Of a stretch of 64,000 bases of DNA, positions 17,134 through 27,899 are shown one piece after another. Position 1 is the stretch's first letter, and every line of letters begins with the position of its first letter. Under the pieces are notes generated by a model. It saw only the letters and a program-made list of their open reading frames with translations. It was not told where the DNA came from and ran no database searches. The translations under genes and the position numbers were made by a program. The DNA is from Novosphingobium clariflavum (GTDB lineage: Bacteria > Pseudomonadota > Alphaproteobacteria > Sphingomonadales > Sphingomonadaceae), in contig NZ_JAPCWC010000004.1 in the NCBI RefSeq assembly GCF_026420865.1, positions 1 to 64,000 on the forward strand, given 5' to 3'.

Positions 17134-19473
17134 TCACTCGCTGGCGGTCGACATCGAATAGGGCCGCGCCGAGCGGGCGGTGCCCCAGGCGCGGTTGGGG
17201 CTGGCCTGCATGGTGAAGCGCAGTTCGCCGCCCGCGCGGATCTCGCCATCGCGGATGAAGGTGCGGTCCAGCGGCGCGCCGTTCAGCATGACCGATCCGA
17301 CATAGCGATTGGCGTCCGACAGTCCCTCGGCGACCACGGCAAAGCGCTTGCCATCCGGCAGGTTCAGCACCGCCCGGTTCACGAAAGGCCGCCCGATCAC
17401 GTATTCGTTGGACCCCGGCGCGACGGGATAGAAACCGAGCGCGGTGAACACCAGCCAGGCCGACATCTGGCCTAGGTCGTCGTTACCGGCAAGGCCGTCG
17501 GGCGAGGGCTTGTACTGGCTCTGGACGATCTGGGCGAGCCGCTCCTGCGTGCGCCAGGGCGCCCCGGCGTACGTGTAGAGATAGGCGACGTGATGGCTCG
17601 GCTCGTTGCCGTGGATGTACTGGCCGATCAGCCCAGCGATGTCCTCGGCATGGCTGTAGTCGAGCTTCGCGTTGTCATAGTCGAACATCGCGTCGAGCTT
17701 GGCGATCGCCTTGGCATCGCCGCCCAGCACGCGGAACAGCGCCGCCTGATCCTGCGGCACGAACCACGAATATTGCCAGGCATTGCCCTCGGTATAGTCC
17801 GATCCGTAGTTGATCGCGGTGGGATCGAACGGCGTGCGGAACGCTCCGCTGGAAAGCCGCGCCCGCAGCCAGCCGGTCCTGGTATCGAAACTGTTGCGCC
17901 AGTTTCCGGCACGCCTTTCGAAACGCTCGGCAAGCTCGCGGTGCCCCATGGCGCGGGCCATGCGGGCGATGGTCCAGTCGTCGAAGGCATATTCGGCCGT
18001 TTTCGAGGCCGCCTCCGGCTCCTTGTCGATCGGCACGTAGCCGCGCGCGATATAGTCGCCAAGGCCGCCATAGGCCGCATGGTCGGCGCTTGCCACCATG
18101 GCCGCAAGCGCCGCCTCGGCATCGAAGCCGCGCATGCCCTTCAGGTAGGCATCGGCGATCACCGGCACCGCGTGATAGCCGATCATCGTCCAGGTTTCCC
18201 GGCCCGCGAACTGCCAGACGGGCAGGATGCCGTCGGGGCTGTGCTGCTGGCTGGCGACCAGCGAATTGACGACATCGGCGGTCACTTGCGGCGGCTGCAC
18301 CAGCGTCAGCAACGGATGCTCGGCGCGGAAGGTATCCCACAGCGAGAAGGTGGAGCGGAACGTGAAGCCCTGCGCCTGATGGACCTGATCGTCCGGCCCG
18401 CGATAGCGCCCGTCGGCATCGCCCCACACGCTCGGCGCCAGCAGCGCGTGGTAGAGCGCGGTATAGACATTGCGGCGCATCGGCTCGGGTGCGTCGATCT
18501 CGACGGCGGACAGCGCCTGCCGCCATGCCGCCTCGGTCCGGGCGTGGATCGCATCGAACGTGCCGGGTTCGGCATCGAGATTGGCCAGCGCCGCATTCTC
18601 GTCGACGCCCGAAAGCGCGACTTTGACTTCCAGCGGCGCATCCAGCACCCCGAAGTCGAGCCGGGCTTCGAGCGCCTTGCCCAGCTTCTCAGCCCGCGCA
18701 TCGGTGCCGCGACCGGGGCCCTGGAAGCCCTTGTAGGGAATGCTGGGGTCACGGTCGATCAAGGCATGCCCCGCCAGCGGCGCGGAAAAGCGCATGGCGA
18801 AGAACAGCTTGCGCCCGGCCGCCCAGCCGCGCGTCTCGCGAAAGCCGGTCAGCGTGCCGTCCGCGCGCACGTGCAGGCCGGACCACAGGATCTTGCCCGG
18901 ATAGTCGTAGAGCGAGGTGCGCAGGTCGAGCAGCAGGTGCGCCGCCTGCCCCGCCGGGAAACGATAGCGGTGGACACCCACGCGCATGCCCGCCGTCAGT
19001 TCGGCGGCGATGCCGCTGCCTGCCCCCGTGCCCATGAGCCTGACCGCGTAATAGCCGGGTCGCGCCGTCTCGCTGGCATGGTCGAAGCGCGCGCGATAGC
19101 CCGAGCCGGCTTGCGCCGGATCACCGGGATCGAGCTTCACCGCATCGCCCGCCTGCGGCATGACGAGGATATCGCCCAGGTCCGAATGGCCCGCGCCCGA
19201 GAAATGGGTATGGCTGAACCCCTGGATCGTCGGGTCTTCATAGCGATAGCCCGCCGCGTGGCCGTAGCACTTGCGGATCTCGCAGGTCGCGTCGGTATCG
19301 GGCGACAGCTGGACCATGCCGAACGGCGCGGTGGCGCCGGGAAACGTGTGCCCCTCGCCGCCGGTGCCGATCATCGGATCGACCGCGGCAACCGGGTCAG
19401 GGCCCGGCCCCGCAGCGGTTTGCGCGGCCGCGGAGGTGGACAGCAGCAGGGCGGGCAGGATCAGGCGTCGCAT
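17134..19473 (-). CDS. Exported GH92-family alpha-mannosidase
   Basis: A 779-residue protein with a short signal peptide (MRRLILPALLLSTSAAAQ). It matches glycoside hydrolase family 92: VDPMIGTGGEGHTFPGATAPFGMVQLSPDT at the start of the N domain, IQGFSHTHFSGAGHSDLGDI, and in the catalytic domain GNEPSHHVAYLYTYAG and GNDDLGQMSAWLVFTALGFYPVAPGSNEY, whose acidic pair is typical of the calcium-dependent inverting mechanism. The family removes alpha-mannosyl residues from glycans. Its place ahead of fecI-fecR-receptor suggests a mannose-containing polysaccharide or glycoprotein as food. The linkage cannot be told from sequence. Confidence 0.9.
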   Translation of the reverse strand: MRRLILPALLLSTSAAAQTAAGPGPDPVAAVDPMIGTGGEGHTFPGATAPFGMVQLSPDTDATCEIRKCYGHAAGYRYEDPTIQGFSHTHFSGAGHSDLGDILVMPQAGDAVKLDPGDPAQAGSGYRARFDHASETARPGYYAVRLMGTGAGSGIAAELTAGMRVGVHRYRFPAGQAAHLLLDLRTSLYDYPGKILWSGLHVRADGTLTGFRETRGWAAGRKLFFAMRFSAPLAGHALIDRDPSIPYKGFQGPGRGTDARAEKLGKALEARLDFGVLDAPLEVKVALSGVDENAALANLDAEPGTFDAIHARTEAAWRQALSAVEIDAPEPMRRNVYTALYHALLAPSVWGDADGRYRGPDDQVHQAQGFTFRSTFSLWDTFRAEHPLLTLVQPPQVTADVVNSLVASQQHSPDGILPVWQFAGRETWTMIGYHAVPVIADAYLKGMRGFDAEAALAAMVASADHAAYGGLGDYIARGYVPIDKEPEAASKTAEYAFDDWTIARMARAMGHRELAERFERRAGNWRNSFDTRTGWLRARLSSGAFRTPFDPTAINYGSDYTEGNAWQYSWFVPQDQAALFRVLGGDAKAIAKLDAMFDYDNAKLDYSHAEDIAGLIGQYIHGNEPSHHVAYLYTYAGAPWRTQERLAQIVQSQYKPSPDGLAGNDDLGQMSAWLVFTALGFYPVAPGSNEYVIGRPFVNRAVLNLPDGKRFAVVAEGLSDANRYVGSVMLNGAPLDRTFIRDGEIRAGGELRFTMQASPNRAWGTARSARPYSMSTASE

Positions 19474-19530
19474 GGGCGAACTATGACAGGCTTTTCAGGG
19501 GCCTGTCCACGCCGCTCAATCCTGGGCCGC

Positions 19531-20217
19531 TCAATCCTGGCTGACCAGCCGGTAGCCCACCCCCGGCTCATTGCGCAGCAGGCTGGGGCTGGCGGGATCA
19601 TCCTCCAGCTTGCGGCGGATCCCGCGCGCGGCCACGCGCAAGTATTCGACGTCGCTCTCGTGCCCCGGCCCCCAGACCGTGCGCAGCAACTGCGCATGGG
19701 TGATGACCCGCCCGGCATTGCGCGCCAGTTCGGCCAGGAAGCCGTATTCCTTGGGCGTCAGATGCACTTCCGCGCCGCCCTTGCGCACCAGCCGCGCCGC
19801 CAGGTCGATCTCGACGTCGCCGCGCCGGACCGGGCGCTCGGCGGCCTCGGCGGGCACGCGGTGGCGCAGCGCGGTGCGGATGCGGGCCAGCACTTCCTCG
19901 CTGTCGAAGGGCTTGGCCACGTAGTCGTCGGCGCCCAGATCCAGCGCGGCGACTTTCTGGTCGGTCGCCTCGCGCGCGGAAACGACCAGGATCGCCGCCT
20001 GTCCGCGCATCAGCGGGATCAGTTCCAGCCCGTCGCGGTCGGGCAGGCCGAGGTCGAGCAGCACGACCTCGGGCTTGTCGATCGCCATGGCGTTCAAGGC
20101 CTCGCGCGCAGTGCCCGCCTCGACCACGGCATAGCCGGCGCGGCTGAGGCCGGCATGGAACAGGCGGCGGATCGCGGGCTCGTCATCGACGACGAGGATG
20201 GTGATGGGCTGTGTCAT
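19531..20217 (-). CDS. kdpE: Response regulator KdpE
   Basis: 228 residues from the ATG at 20217, chosen because it overlaps the kdpD stop by four bases (ATGA); the frame opens four codons earlier. The receiver domain has Asp11-Asp12, phospho-acceptor Asp55 (VVLLDLGLPD) and the lysine in YVAKPFD. An OmpR-type winged helix follows (LTPKEYGFLAELARNAGRVITHAQLLRTVWG, ending RNEPGVGYRL). It would activate the kdp operon under potassium limitation. The last codons and stop are partly duplicated just downstream (GCTCAATCCTGG twice). Confidence 0.95.
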   Translation of the reverse strand: MTQPITILVVDDEPAIRRLFHAGLSRAGYAVVEAGTAREALNAMAIDKPEVVLLDLGLPDRDGLELIPLMRGQAAILVVSAREATDQKVAALDLGADDYVAKPFDSEEVLARIRTALRHRVPAEAAERPVRRGDVEIDLAARLVRKGGAEVHLTPKEYGFLAELARNAGRVITHAQLLRTVWGPGHESDVEYLRVAARGIRRKLEDDPASPSLLRNEPGVGYRLVSQD

Positions 20218-22889
20218 GCTTCGGGCCATTCCCTGAGATGGGCCTTGTCGAACCGGATGGTGAAACGCGCGCCCGGCCCGTCATCGCGATTGGCGGCCGA
20301 GACGACAAGGCCCATCGCATCGGCAAACCCCTTGACGATGGCAAGGCCGAGCCCGGTGCCGCCCTTGCGGTCGGACCCCTCGATCCGCGCAAAGGTCTCG
20401 AAGATGCGCTCCTCCTCGCCCGCCGGGATGCCGGGGCCGTGATCGCTGACGGTGAGCTCCAGCCCCCCTGTAACGCGCGATGCGGCAATGGCGATGGGGG
20501 CATCGGGATCGCCGTACTTGGCGGCATTCTCGATCAGGTTGGTCAGGCACTGGTGGAACAGGTTGGGGTCGACCATGACCATCGGCGCGTCCGGCGCGAT
20601 GGCAGTCTCCACCGCGTGCCCGGCGAGCAGCGCGCCAAGCTGGTGCAGCGCCTCGCCCACCGCCTCGTCGAGATCGACCGGCTCGACCTTGCCGTGCAGC
20701 GCCCCGGCCTCGATCCGCGCCATGTCGAGCAGGTTGGTGACGAAGCGGTGCAGCCGCTCGGCCTCGCCCCGCGCCGCGGCGATGGGCACGGCCTGCTGCG
20801 GCTCGCGCGCCTCGATGGCGGCCAGCGTACCCATGATCGTGGTGAGCGGCGTGCGCAGGTCATGGCTGACCGAGGAGAGCAGCGCATGGCGCAGCCGGTC
20901 CCGCTCGCGCGCCTGCGACAGCTCCGCCATCTGCCCTTCGAGCGCCATGCGCTCCATCGCCAGGCCCGCCTGGTCGAGCAGGCTGAGCAGCAGCGGCAAC
21001 TGGTCGGAGCGCACCGCCGAGCGGGCATCGCTGCGGGCAAGGCCGAAGACCCCCATCACCGCGCCGCGCGCCGCCAGCGGGTGGAACAGCCATTCGGATG
21101 CGGTGAGCGTGTCCGATCCCTGTCCGGCAGGCGTATTGTTGTCGAAAGCCCAGTTGGCGGCGGCAAGGTCCAGCGTTTCCAGCCGCGCGGCACGCGGCCA
21201 GCTCCAGCGGCGCGACAGCCCCTCCTCGCCCGGCATCAGCAGCACGGTATTGCCATCGAACAGCCGCCCCACTTCGCCGCAGAGTACATGGGCCAGTTCG
21301 TCGATCGTGCTGATCCCGGTAAGCTGGCGCGCGAAACCGGCCAGCGCGCTGTTCTGCGCGGCGCTCGCCTGCGCCTGCAGGGCATGTTCGCGCACCCGCG
21401 CCGCCAGCTGGCTGGAGACGATGGCCACGGTCAGCAACACCAGCACGGTGATGAAATTGCGCGGGTCCTCGATGGTCAGCGTATGCGTGGGCGGCAGGAA
21501 GAAGAAGTTGTAGGCGAGCGAGGAGGCCAGCCCCGCCGCCACCCCGGTGCGCAGGCCATAGCGGGTCGCCGCGACCATGACCGGCAGCAGGTAAAGCAGC
21601 CCGAGATCGGTGATGTTCCCGCTCGACAGGATCAGCGTGCCCAGCAGCGTGACGGCCGCCGTCAGCCCCAGCGAGACGAGATAACCGACCGGCGACCCCC
21701 ACGCCCCGCCCGATCTGCCCGCGGGCCTGCGCCCCTCGCCGCGAACCGCCGCGCGGTCCTCCTGCGCTACGGTGGGCAGGACCTGGATCGACAGCCCGGG
21801 CATCTCGCGCACCAGCCGGTCGACGATGGAGCCGTGGCGCAGTTCGAACCAGCGGGAGCGGGCCGACTTGCCGACCAGCAGCTGGGTGGCGCGGGCCTGC
21901 GCGGTGACGTTCTTGAGCCCGTCCAGCACGGTTTCGGCCGGCACGCTCGCCACTTGCCCGCCAAGCTGGGTGGCCAGGTGCAGGGCATCGGCGAGCTGCG
22001 CGTTCTCGGCATCGGTGAAGCCCGCCGCGCGCGGGGTCTCGATATGCACCGCCGTCCACGGCGCCCGCAGGGCATCGGCCAGCCGCTTGGCCGCGCGCAC
22101 CAGTTCCAGCGCGCCGGGCTGCTCGCTCACCGCCACGACCAGCCGGTCGCCCGCCCCCCACACCCCCTCGATGGCATGGGCGCGCACATAGTCGAGCATC
22201 TGCGCGTCCACCGTCTGCGCCGCGAAGCGCAGCGCCAGTTCGCGCAGGGCCGAAAGGTTCGACTTGGAAAAGAAATTGCCGAGCGCCCGGGTCGCCTCGT
22301 CGGGCACGTAGACCTTGCCCTGCCGCAGCCGCTCGATCAGTTCGTCGGGCGGAATGTCGACGACCTCGATCTCGGCATCGCCCAGCACCTTGTCGGGCAG
22401 CGTCTCGCGCACGCGGACCTTGGTGAAGGAGGCGACGACGTCGTTGAGGCTCTCGATGTGCTGGATGTTGAGCGTGGACCAGACGTCGATCCCGGCGTCG
22501 AGCAGTTCCTCGACGTCCTGCCAGCGCTTGTCGTGGCGGCTGCCGGGCGCATTGGTATGCGCGAGTTCGTCCACCAGCACCAGCGCCGGGCGGCGGGCGA
22601 GCACCGCGTCGATGTCCATCTCGTCGAGCGCGTGGCCCTGGTAGGCGACCGGCACCCGCGCGATCGTCTCCAGCCCGCGCAGCCGCGCCGCCGTCTCGCC
22701 GCGGCCATGGGTCTCGACCACGCCGACCACCACGTCCACCCCGGCTTCGCGCCGGGCCAGCCCCTCGCCCAGCATCTCGTATGTCTTGCCCACGCCCGGA
22801 GCCGCCCCAAGGAAAACCTTGAGGCGGCCACGGTGCTCGCGCGCGGCGGCGCGCAGCAGCGCTTCGGGATCGGGACGCGGGTCGTTCAC
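20214..22889 (-). CDS. kdpD: Sensor kinase KdpD
   Basis: An 891-residue inner-membrane kinase sensing potassium and osmotic state. Domains in order: the KdpD N-terminal domain with Walker [14 protein letters not shown] (about residue 28) and [17 protein letters not shown]; a Usp-like domain ([22 protein letters not shown]); four membrane helices (about 400-500: [21 protein letters not shown] to [16 protein letters not shown]); a GAF-like region; and HisKA and HATPase with [13 protein letters not shown] and a [22 protein letters not shown]-box. GTG start overlapping the kdpC stop (GTGA). Confidence 0.96.
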   Translation of the reverse strand: MNDPRPDPEALLRAAAREHRGRLKVFLGAAPGVGKTYEMLGEGLARREAGVDVVVGVVETHGRGETAARLRGLETIARVPVAYQGHALDEMDIDAVLARRPALVLVDELAHTNAPGSRHDKRWQDVEELLDAGIDVWSTLNIQHIESLNDVVASFTKVRVRETLPDKVLGDAEIEVVDIPPDELIERLRQGKVYVPDEATRALGNFFSKSNLSALRELALRFAAQTVDAQMLDYVRAHAIEGVWGAGDRLVVAVSEQPGALELVRAAKRLADALRAPWTAVHIETPRAAGFTDAENAQLADALHLATQLGGQVASVPAETVLDGLKNVTAQARATQLLVGKSARSRWFELRHGSIVDRLVREMPGLSIQVLPTVAQEDRAAVRGEGRRPAGRSGGAWGSPVGYLVSLGLTAAVTLLGTLILSSGNITDLGLLYLLPVMVAATRYGLRTGVAAGLASSLAYNFFFLPPTHTLTIEDPRNFITVLVLLTVAIVSSQLAARVREHALQAQASAAQNSALAGFARQLTGISTIDELAHVLCGEVGRLFDGNTVLLMPGEEGLSRRWSWPRAARLETLDLAAANWAFDNNTPAGQGSDTLTASEWLFHPLAARGAVMGVFGLARSDARSAVRSDQLPLLLSLLDQAGLAMERMALEGQMAELSQARERDRLRHALLSSVSHDLRTPLTTIMGTLAAIEAREPQQAVPIAAARGEAERLHRFVTNLLDMARIEAGALHGKVEPVDLDEAVGEALHQLGALLAGHAVETAIAPDAPMVMVDPNLFHQCLTNLIENAAKYGDPDAPIAIAASRVTGGLELTVSDHGPGIPAGEEERIFETFARIEGSDRKGGTGLGLAIVKGFADAMGLVVSAANRDDGPGARFTIRFDKAHLREWPEA

Positions 22890-23494
22890 GGCTGCGCTTG
22901 TGCGCTGCCGGCCGCCATGCTGTCGAGAGCGAGATTGAGTTCCAGCACGTTGACGCGCGGTTCACCCAGGAAGCCCAGCAAGGGACGCGCGACGTGCTGC
23001 TCCACCAGTGCCTTCACCCGCGCCGCTTCCAGTCCGCGCGCCCGGGCGACACGTCCCACCTGGAAAAGAGCCGCCTCGGGGCTGACGTCAGGGTCGAGCC
23101 CCGAGGCGGAAGTGGTCACCAGGTCGGAAGGAACTTGGGAACCTGGGATCCTGGGAAGGGCGGAAACGTCGGCCTTCACGCGGTCGGCCAGCGCCTGGCT
23201 GGTGGGGCCGAGGTTGGAACCGGACGAGGCCATCGCGTCGTAGCCCCCTTGGGCAGCGGCGCCCGCGGCCGAGGGGCGACCGTGGAAGTAGCGGTCCTGG
23301 GTGAAGGCCTGGCCGAGCAGCGCCGAGCCGACGACATGGCCATCGCGCTCGATCAGGCTGCCGCCGGCCTGGCGGGGGAACAGCAGCTCAGCGAGGCCGG
23401 TCAGCGCCAGCGGATAGGCCAGGCCGAGCAGCGCGGCGAACAGCAGCGTCAGGGTCAGCGCCGGGCGCAGCGAGGTGGAAATGTCCTTGAACAT
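22886..23494 (-). CDS. kdpC: Potassium-transporting ATPase subunit KdpC
   Basis: 202 residues from the ATG at 23494; the frame opens 14 codons earlier without support. One N-terminal membrane helix ([32 protein letters not shown]) is followed by a periplasmic domain with [37 protein letters not shown] and a C-terminal [28 protein letters not shown]. It stabilises the KdpFABC complex and aids potassium binding. It lies 13 bp after kdpB and overlaps kdpD. Confidence 0.95.
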   Translation of the reverse strand: MFKDISTSLRPALTLTLLFAALLGLAYPLALTGLAELLFPRQAGGSLIERDGHVVGSALLGQAFTQDRYFHGRPSAAGAAAQGGYDAMASSGSNLGPTSQALADRVKADVSALPRIPGSQVPSDLVTTSASGLDPDVSPEAALFQVGRVARARGLEAARVKALVEQHVARPLLGFLGEPRVNVLELNLALDSMAAGSAQAQP

Positions 23495-23507
23495 GGGAAA
23501 TCGATCC

Positions 23508-25523
23508 TCAGACGAGGTGGAGCCCGGTGACCGCAAGGTCGATGAGCTTGATGCCGACGAACGGGGCGATCAGGCCGCCGAGGCCGTAGACCGCAAGGTT
23601 GCGGGCGAGCAGCGGCCCCGCCGCCATCGGCCTGTAGGTCACGCCCCGCAGCGCCAGCGGCACCAGCGCGGGAATGATCAGCGCGTTGAACACGATCGCC
23701 GAGAGGATCGCGCTTTCGGGCGAGGCCAGCCCCATCACGTTGAGCACGCCGAGCCCGGGGTAGAGCGCCACGAACATGGCGGGGATGATCGCGAAGTACT
23801 TGGCGACGTCGTTGGCGACCGAGAAGGTGGTCAGCGCCCCGCGCGTCATCAGCAGCTGCTTGCCGAGGCCGACGATCTCGATCAGCTTGGTCGGGTCGCT
23901 GTCGAGGTCGACCATGTTGCCCGCCTCGCGCGCGGCCTGGGTGCCGGTGTTCATCGCCACGCCGACATCGGCCTGCGCCAGCGCCGGGGCATCGTTGGTG
24001 CCGTCGCCGCACATGGCGACAAGCCTGCCGCCCTGCTGTTCGCGGCGGATCAGCGCCAGCTTGTCCTCGGGGGTGGCTTCGGCGAGGAAATCGTCGACCC
24101 CGGCCTCGGCGGCGATGGCGGCGGCAGTCAGCGGGTTGTCGCCGGTGATCATCACCGTGCGGATGCCCATGCGGCGCAGCTGGGCGAAGCGGTCGCGCAC
24201 GCCCGCCTTGACCACGTCCTTGAGCGCGACGATGCCGAGCAGCCGCCCGTCGCGGGCGACCGCCAGCGGGGTCTGGCCGCAGCGCGCGATCTCCTCGGAG
24301 ATGCGGCGCAGCTCGGCCGCCTGCGGCGCCGCTGCCGCCTGCGGATTGGCGCGCAGGATCGCATCGACCGCCCCCTTCTGGACCAGCCCGGCCGCGCTCC
24401 GCACGCCCGAAATGCGGGTCTGCGCGGTGAACGGGATCACCTCGGCGCCGGCCGGCAAGCCTTCGAGGCTGAGGCCGTGCGCCTCACGCGCCAGCACCAC
24501 GACCGAACGGCCCTCGGGCGTCTCGTCGGCGAGGCTGGCGAGCAGCGCCGCTTCCGCCAGCATCCGCGCCTCGACACCGGCGACCGGACGGAACTCGGCG
24601 GCCTGGCGGTCGCCCACGGTGATCGTGCCGGTCTTGTCGAGCAGCAGCACGTCGATGTCGCCCGCCGCTTCCACCGCGCGGCCGGACTTGGCCAGCACGT
24701 TGAAGCGCACCAGGCGGTCCATGCCGGCGATGCCGATCGCCGAGAGCAGCGCGGCGATGGTGGTCGGGATCAGGGTGATGAGCAGCGCCGCCAGCACCGC
24801 CACCGGGATCGCCCCGCCGGCAAAGCGGGCAAAGGCGGGAATCGTGGCGACCGCGATCAGGAACACGATGGTCAGGCCGACCAGCAGGATGGTGAGCGCG
24901 ATCTCGTTGGGGGTCTTCTGGCGCTCGGCGCCTTCGACCAGCGCGATCATGCGGTCGAGGAAGCCCTGCCCCGGCTCCTGGGTGACCCGCACGCGGATCT
25001 CGTCGGAGATGACGCGGGTGCCGGCGGTGACGGCGCTGCGGTCGCCGCCCGCCTCGCGGATCACCGGCGCGCTCTCGCCGGTGATCGCCGCCTCGTTGAC
25101 CGAGGCGACACCGGCGATCACTTCGCCGTCGGCCGGGATGAGGTCGCCGGTGCGCACCACGACTTCGGCGCCCTTGCGCAATTGCGAGGCGGGAACCACG
25201 CGCCCGTCCGGAAGCCGCGCGGTGAGCTCGGACTTGGCGGCACGCAGCGAGGCGGCCTGCGCCCGCCCGCGGCCTTCGGCCAGCGCCTCGGCGAACGTGC
25301 CGAACAGCACGGTCAGCCAGAGCCAGGCGATCAGCTGGAGCTGGAACCCCAGCGGCAGCGGCTCGCGGCCTGCGACCAGCAGGACGCTCAGCAGCAGCGC
25401 GACCACCGCGGTGGTGAACAGCACGGGGTTCTTCACCAGCGCGCGCGGGGCCAGCTTGCGGAAGGCATCGCCGATCGCGGGCACGACCAGGCGGGCCGAG
25501 AACATGGAACTTGGTGTCGTCAT
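23508..25523 (-). CDS. kdpB: Potassium-transporting P-type ATPase subunit KdpB
   Basis: 671 residues from the ATG at 25523, 11 bp after kdpA. P-type ATPase marks: actuator TGES (148-151), phosphorylation Asp296 in [16 protein letters not shown], nucleotide-domain [11 protein letters not shown] and KGAVDAI, hinge [42 protein letters not shown], and about seven membrane helices. It hydrolyses ATP to drive uptake through KdpA. The long open frame continuing upstream past 25523 is only a shadow over kdpA. Confidence 0.97.
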   Translation of the reverse strand: MTTPSSMFSARLVVPAIGDAFRKLAPRALVKNPVLFTTAVVALLLSVLLVAGREPLPLGFQLQLIAWLWLTVLFGTFAEALAEGRGRAQAASLRAAKSELTARLPDGRVVPASQLRKGAEVVVRTGDLIPADGEVIAGVASVNEAAITGESAPVIREAGGDRSAVTAGTRVISDEIRVRVTQEPGQGFLDRMIALVEGAERQKTPNEIALTILLVGLTIVFLIAVATIPAFARFAGGAIPVAVLAALLITLIPTTIAALLSAIGIAGMDRLVRFNVLAKSGRAVEAAGDIDVLLLDKTGTITVGDRQAAEFRPVAGVEARMLAEAALLASLADETPEGRSVVVLAREAHGLSLEGLPAGAEVIPFTAQTRISGVRSAAGLVQKGAVDAILRANPQAAAAPQAAELRRISEEIARCGQTPLAVARDGRLLGIVALKDVVKAGVRDRFAQLRRMGIRTVMITGDNPLTAAAIAAEAGVDDFLAEATPEDKLALIRREQQGGRLVAMCGDGTNDAPALAQADVGVAMNTGTQAAREAGNMVDLDSDPTKLIEIVGLGKQLLMTRGALTTFSVANDVAKYFAIIPAMFVALYPGLGVLNVMGLASPESAILSAIVFNALIIPALVPLALRGVTYRPMAAGPLLARNLAVYGLGGLIAPFVGIKLIDLAVTGLHLV

Positions 25524-25534
25524 GACAGGCGCTT

Positions 25535-27250
25535 TCAGAACAGCTGACCCGAGATCATCGCGAGATGATCGGCGATGGGCCCGAGCGCGAGGCTCGGCAG
25601 GAAGGTGAGGCCGCCCAGGACCAGGATCACCGCGATCAGGAGGCCGATCCACAAGGGGCCGGTGGTCGGGAACGACCCGGCGGTCTCCGGCGTGTGCTTC
25701 TTGGCGGCAAGGCTCCCGGCGATGGCCAGCACCGGCACGATCACGAAGAACCGGCCGATCCACATCGCCGCCGCCAGCAGGCCGTTGTAGAACGGCGTGC
25801 CTGCGGTGAGCCCGGCAAAGGCCGAACCGTTGTTGCCGGTGCCCGAGGCAAAGGCGTAGAGGATCTCGCTGAAGCCGTGCGGGCCCTTGTTGAGCGGCCC
25901 GGCGAGCCCCGCCGGCAGCACTGCCGAGAGCGCGGTGAGGCCAAGGATGCACAGCGGCAGCACCGCGACCGCCAGCACCGCCAGCTTCACTTCGCGCGCC
26001 TCGATCTTCTTGCCCAGATATTCGGGCGTGCGCCCGACCATCAGCCCCGCCACGAAGACCGCGAGCAGCGCGAACAGCAGGAAGCCGTAGATCCCGGCGC
26101 CGACGCCGCCGACCACCACTTCGCCCAGCTGCATGTTGACCAGCGGCACCATGCCGCCAAGCGCGGTGAAGCTGTCGTGCATGGCGTTGACCGCGCCGCA
26201 CGAGGCTGCCGTCGTCACCACCGAGAACAATGCGCTGGCGGCGATCCCGAAGCGCACTTCCTTGCCCTCCATGTTGCCGCCCGCGACGCCGAGGTGATGA
26301 AGCACCGGATTGCCCGCCGCCTCCTGCCAGTAGGTGACCGTGGTGCCGACCAGGAACATCGCCAGCATCGCCGCCAGGATCGCCCAGCCCTGCCGGGTGT
26401 TGCCCACTGCCTTGCCGAAGCACCAGGTGAGGCCGGCGCCGAGCGCGAAGATCGAGAGCATCTGCACGAGGTTGGTCAGCGCCGTCGGGTTCTCGAAGGG
26501 ATGCGCGGAATTGGCGTTGAAGAAGCCGCCGCCGTTGGTGCCCAGCATCTTGATCGCCTCCTGCGAGGCGACCGGGCCCAGCGCGATCGACTGGCGCAGG
26601 CCTTCGAGCGAGGTGGTCTGGGCCATGGCCGACAGCGTCTGCGGCACCCCGCTGGCGACCAGGAACAGCGCATAGACGAGGCAGGCGGGCAGCAGCAGGT
26701 AGAGCGTCACGCGCGTGCAGTCGGCCCAGAAGTTGCCCACCGTCTTCGCCTCGCGCCGCGCAAAGCCGCGGAACAGCGCGAAGGCGACGGCGATGCCGGT
26801 GGCGGCGGAGAGGAAGTTGTGGATGGTCAGGCCCAGCATCTGGCTGAGATTGCTCATCGCCGCTTCGCCCGAATACCATTGCCAGTTGGTGTTGGTGGTG
26901 AAGCTCACCGCCGTGTTCAGCGCCCCGTCGGCGCCGATCCCGGCAAGGCCGCGCGGGTTCAGCGGCAGCACCGCCTGCAGGCGCAGCACCGCATAAGTGA
27001 ACAGCAGCAGGACGAGGTTGAACACCAGCATGTGCAGCGCGTAGCGGCGCCAGCCCTGCTCGGCGCCGGGATCGATCCCGGCGAGGCGGTAGAAGCCGGT
27101 TTCAAGCGGGCCCAGCACACGGTGGAGCGGCGTGCGCCGCCCCTCGTAGAGCGCGAAGAGCCAGGCCCCCATGGGCCGCGCGAGCGCCAGCACAAGCGCG
27201 GTGAAAACGAGGATCAGGGTCCAGCCCTGAAGGGTCATTCCGGTGGTCAT
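25535..27250 (-). CDS. kdpA: Potassium-transporting ATPase subunit KdpA
   Basis: 571 residues, the usual KdpA length, with about ten membrane helices. Selectivity-filter-like loops of the SKT channel fold are seen in [60 protein letters not shown] and [17 protein letters not shown]. It is the channel-like subunit that takes potassium from the periplasm. The ATG at 27250 lies 10 bp after the kdpF stop. Confidence 0.97.
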   Translation of the reverse strand: MTTGMTLQGWTLILVFTALVLALARPMGAWLFALYEGRRTPLHRVLGPLETGFYRLAGIDPGAEQGWRRYALHMLVFNLVLLLFTYAVLRLQAVLPLNPRGLAGIGADGALNTAVSFTTNTNWQWYSGEAAMSNLSQMLGLTIHNFLSAATGIAVAFALFRGFARREAKTVGNFWADCTRVTLYLLLPACLVYALFLVASGVPQTLSAMAQTTSLEGLRQSIALGPVASQEAIKMLGTNGGGFFNANSAHPFENPTALTNLVQMLSIFALGAGLTWCFGKAVGNTRQGWAILAAMLAMFLVGTTVTYWQEAAGNPVLHHLGVAGGNMEGKEVRFGIAASALFSVVTTAASCGAVNAMHDSFTALGGMVPLVNMQLGEVVVGGVGAGIYGFLLFALLAVFVAGLMVGRTPEYLGKKIEAREVKLAVLAVAVLPLCILGLTALSAVLPAGLAGPLNKGPHGFSEILYAFASGTGNNGSAFAGLTAGTPFYNGLLAAAMWIGRFFVIVPVLAIAGSLAAKKHTPETAGSFPTTGPLWIGLLIAVILVLGGLTFLPSLALGPIADHLAMISGQLF

Positions 27251-27260
27251 CGGCAGTCCT

Positions 27261-27350
27261 TCAGAACCGCTCGGGCCGCAGCAGCGCGGCGACGAGGTAG
27301 ATCAGCAGGAAGAGCGCGGTGAGCCCGGCGAGGAGGAGCGGGAATGTCAT
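27261..27350 (-). CDS. kdpF: KdpF small subunit
   Basis: A 29-residue single-helix peptide: a short MTF start, a leucine-rich membrane segment ([20 protein letters not shown]) and the closing RPERF. Size, helix and the RPERF-like tail match KdpF, a lipid-like stabiliser of the Kdp complex. It sits immediately ahead of kdpA, as expected. Too short for most gene callers. Confidence 0.93.
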   Translation of the reverse strand: MTFPLLLAGLTALFLLIYLVAALLRPERF

Positions 27351-27363
27351 GGTGATGCGATCC

Positions 27364-27447
27364 TCAGGCCTTCTCGCATAGGCGAGCGAAGGCCAGCGTC
27401 AGGAGGAACAGGCCCGCCAGCACGGCAAGCCAGAACAGGTCGGTCAT
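27364..27447 (-). CDS. 27-residue membrane peptide ahead of kdpF
   Basis: ATG at 27447 and stop at 27364, 13 bp before kdpF. It is one predicted membrane helix (DLFWLAVLAGLFLLTLAFARL) with a charged tail CEKA. It resembles kdpF in size and layout but not in sequence. Position and composition suggest a second small subunit or regulator of the Kdp complex; this is inference. Confidence 0.75.
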   Translation of the reverse strand: MTDLFWLAVLAGLFLLTLAFARLCEKA

Positions 27448-27485
27448 TGTCTTTGGTCCGTTGGAATGAGGGGGCAGAAATGGCG

Positions 27486-27770
27486 TCAGAAGTGGCCGGG
27501 AAGCTGGATCTCGCGCAGCAGCCGGGGCCCCCAGACGCTCAGCGACAGCCCGAGGCTGAGCAGCCCCACGAACAGCGCGCAGAGACCGAGATCGGCGGGC
27601 GTGGGATCGTGCAGCGCCGGGGTGATCGCCAGCCGGTGCTCGAACAGGATCACCCGCGCCGCCGCCGCCAGGCTGACGAGGCCGGCAGCGCGCAGCCCCA
27701 CTTCGGCCGGCCACCAGCGCTGGCCGCGGCGCAGCGCGGCGAGGTGTTGCCGCCAGGAAATTCGGGCCAT
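27486..27770 (-). CDS. Small two-helix membrane protein heading the kdp operon
   Basis: 94 residues from the ATG at 27770, with GGGAGG eight bases upstream; a GTG one codon earlier has poorer spacing. Two membrane segments are seen: AEVGLRAAGLVSLAAAARVILF (about 22-43) and LGLCALFVGLLSLGLSLSVWG (about 61-81). The basic N terminus should be cytoplasmic. It is the first gene of the kdp transcript, 38 bp ahead of the 27-residue gene. I do not recognise the family; a role with Kdp is inferred only from position. Confidence 0.72.
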   Translation of the reverse strand: MARISWRQHLAALRRGQRWWPAEVGLRAAGLVSLAAAARVILFEHRLAITPALHDPTPADLGLCALFVGLLSLGLSLSVWGPRLLREIQLPGHF

Positions 27771-27852
27771 CACACAGGCCTCCCGTCAATGGATAACGGG
27801 GGCGAGATGGGCCTTCAGGCCATTAAGGTTCCACGGGGAATTGTGCCGGTCG

Positions 27853-27869
27853 CATAAAGAAAGCATAAA
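27853..27869 (-). promoter_or_regulatory. Candidate KdpE operator of the kdp operon
   Basis: On the minus strand the direct repeat TTTATG-CTTTC-TTTATG stands 83 bp ahead of the first kdp-operon gene. Two 6-bp half-sites with a 5-bp spacer (11-bp period) match the arrangement of the Escherichia coli KdpE site (TTTATA, 5 bp, TTTACA). OmpR-type regulators bind such head-to-tail repeats. KdpE is encoded at the end of this operon. Confidence 0.65.
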
Positions 27870-27899
27870 GCCGGTGGCGCCTTCGCGCGCGCGAGACTA

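Noticed and set aside
25524..26879. A 5' extension of kdpB to about 1123 codons
   Set aside because: The extension overlaps kdpA in another frame and has no similarity to KdpB; the ATG at 25523 gives the normal 671-residue protein.
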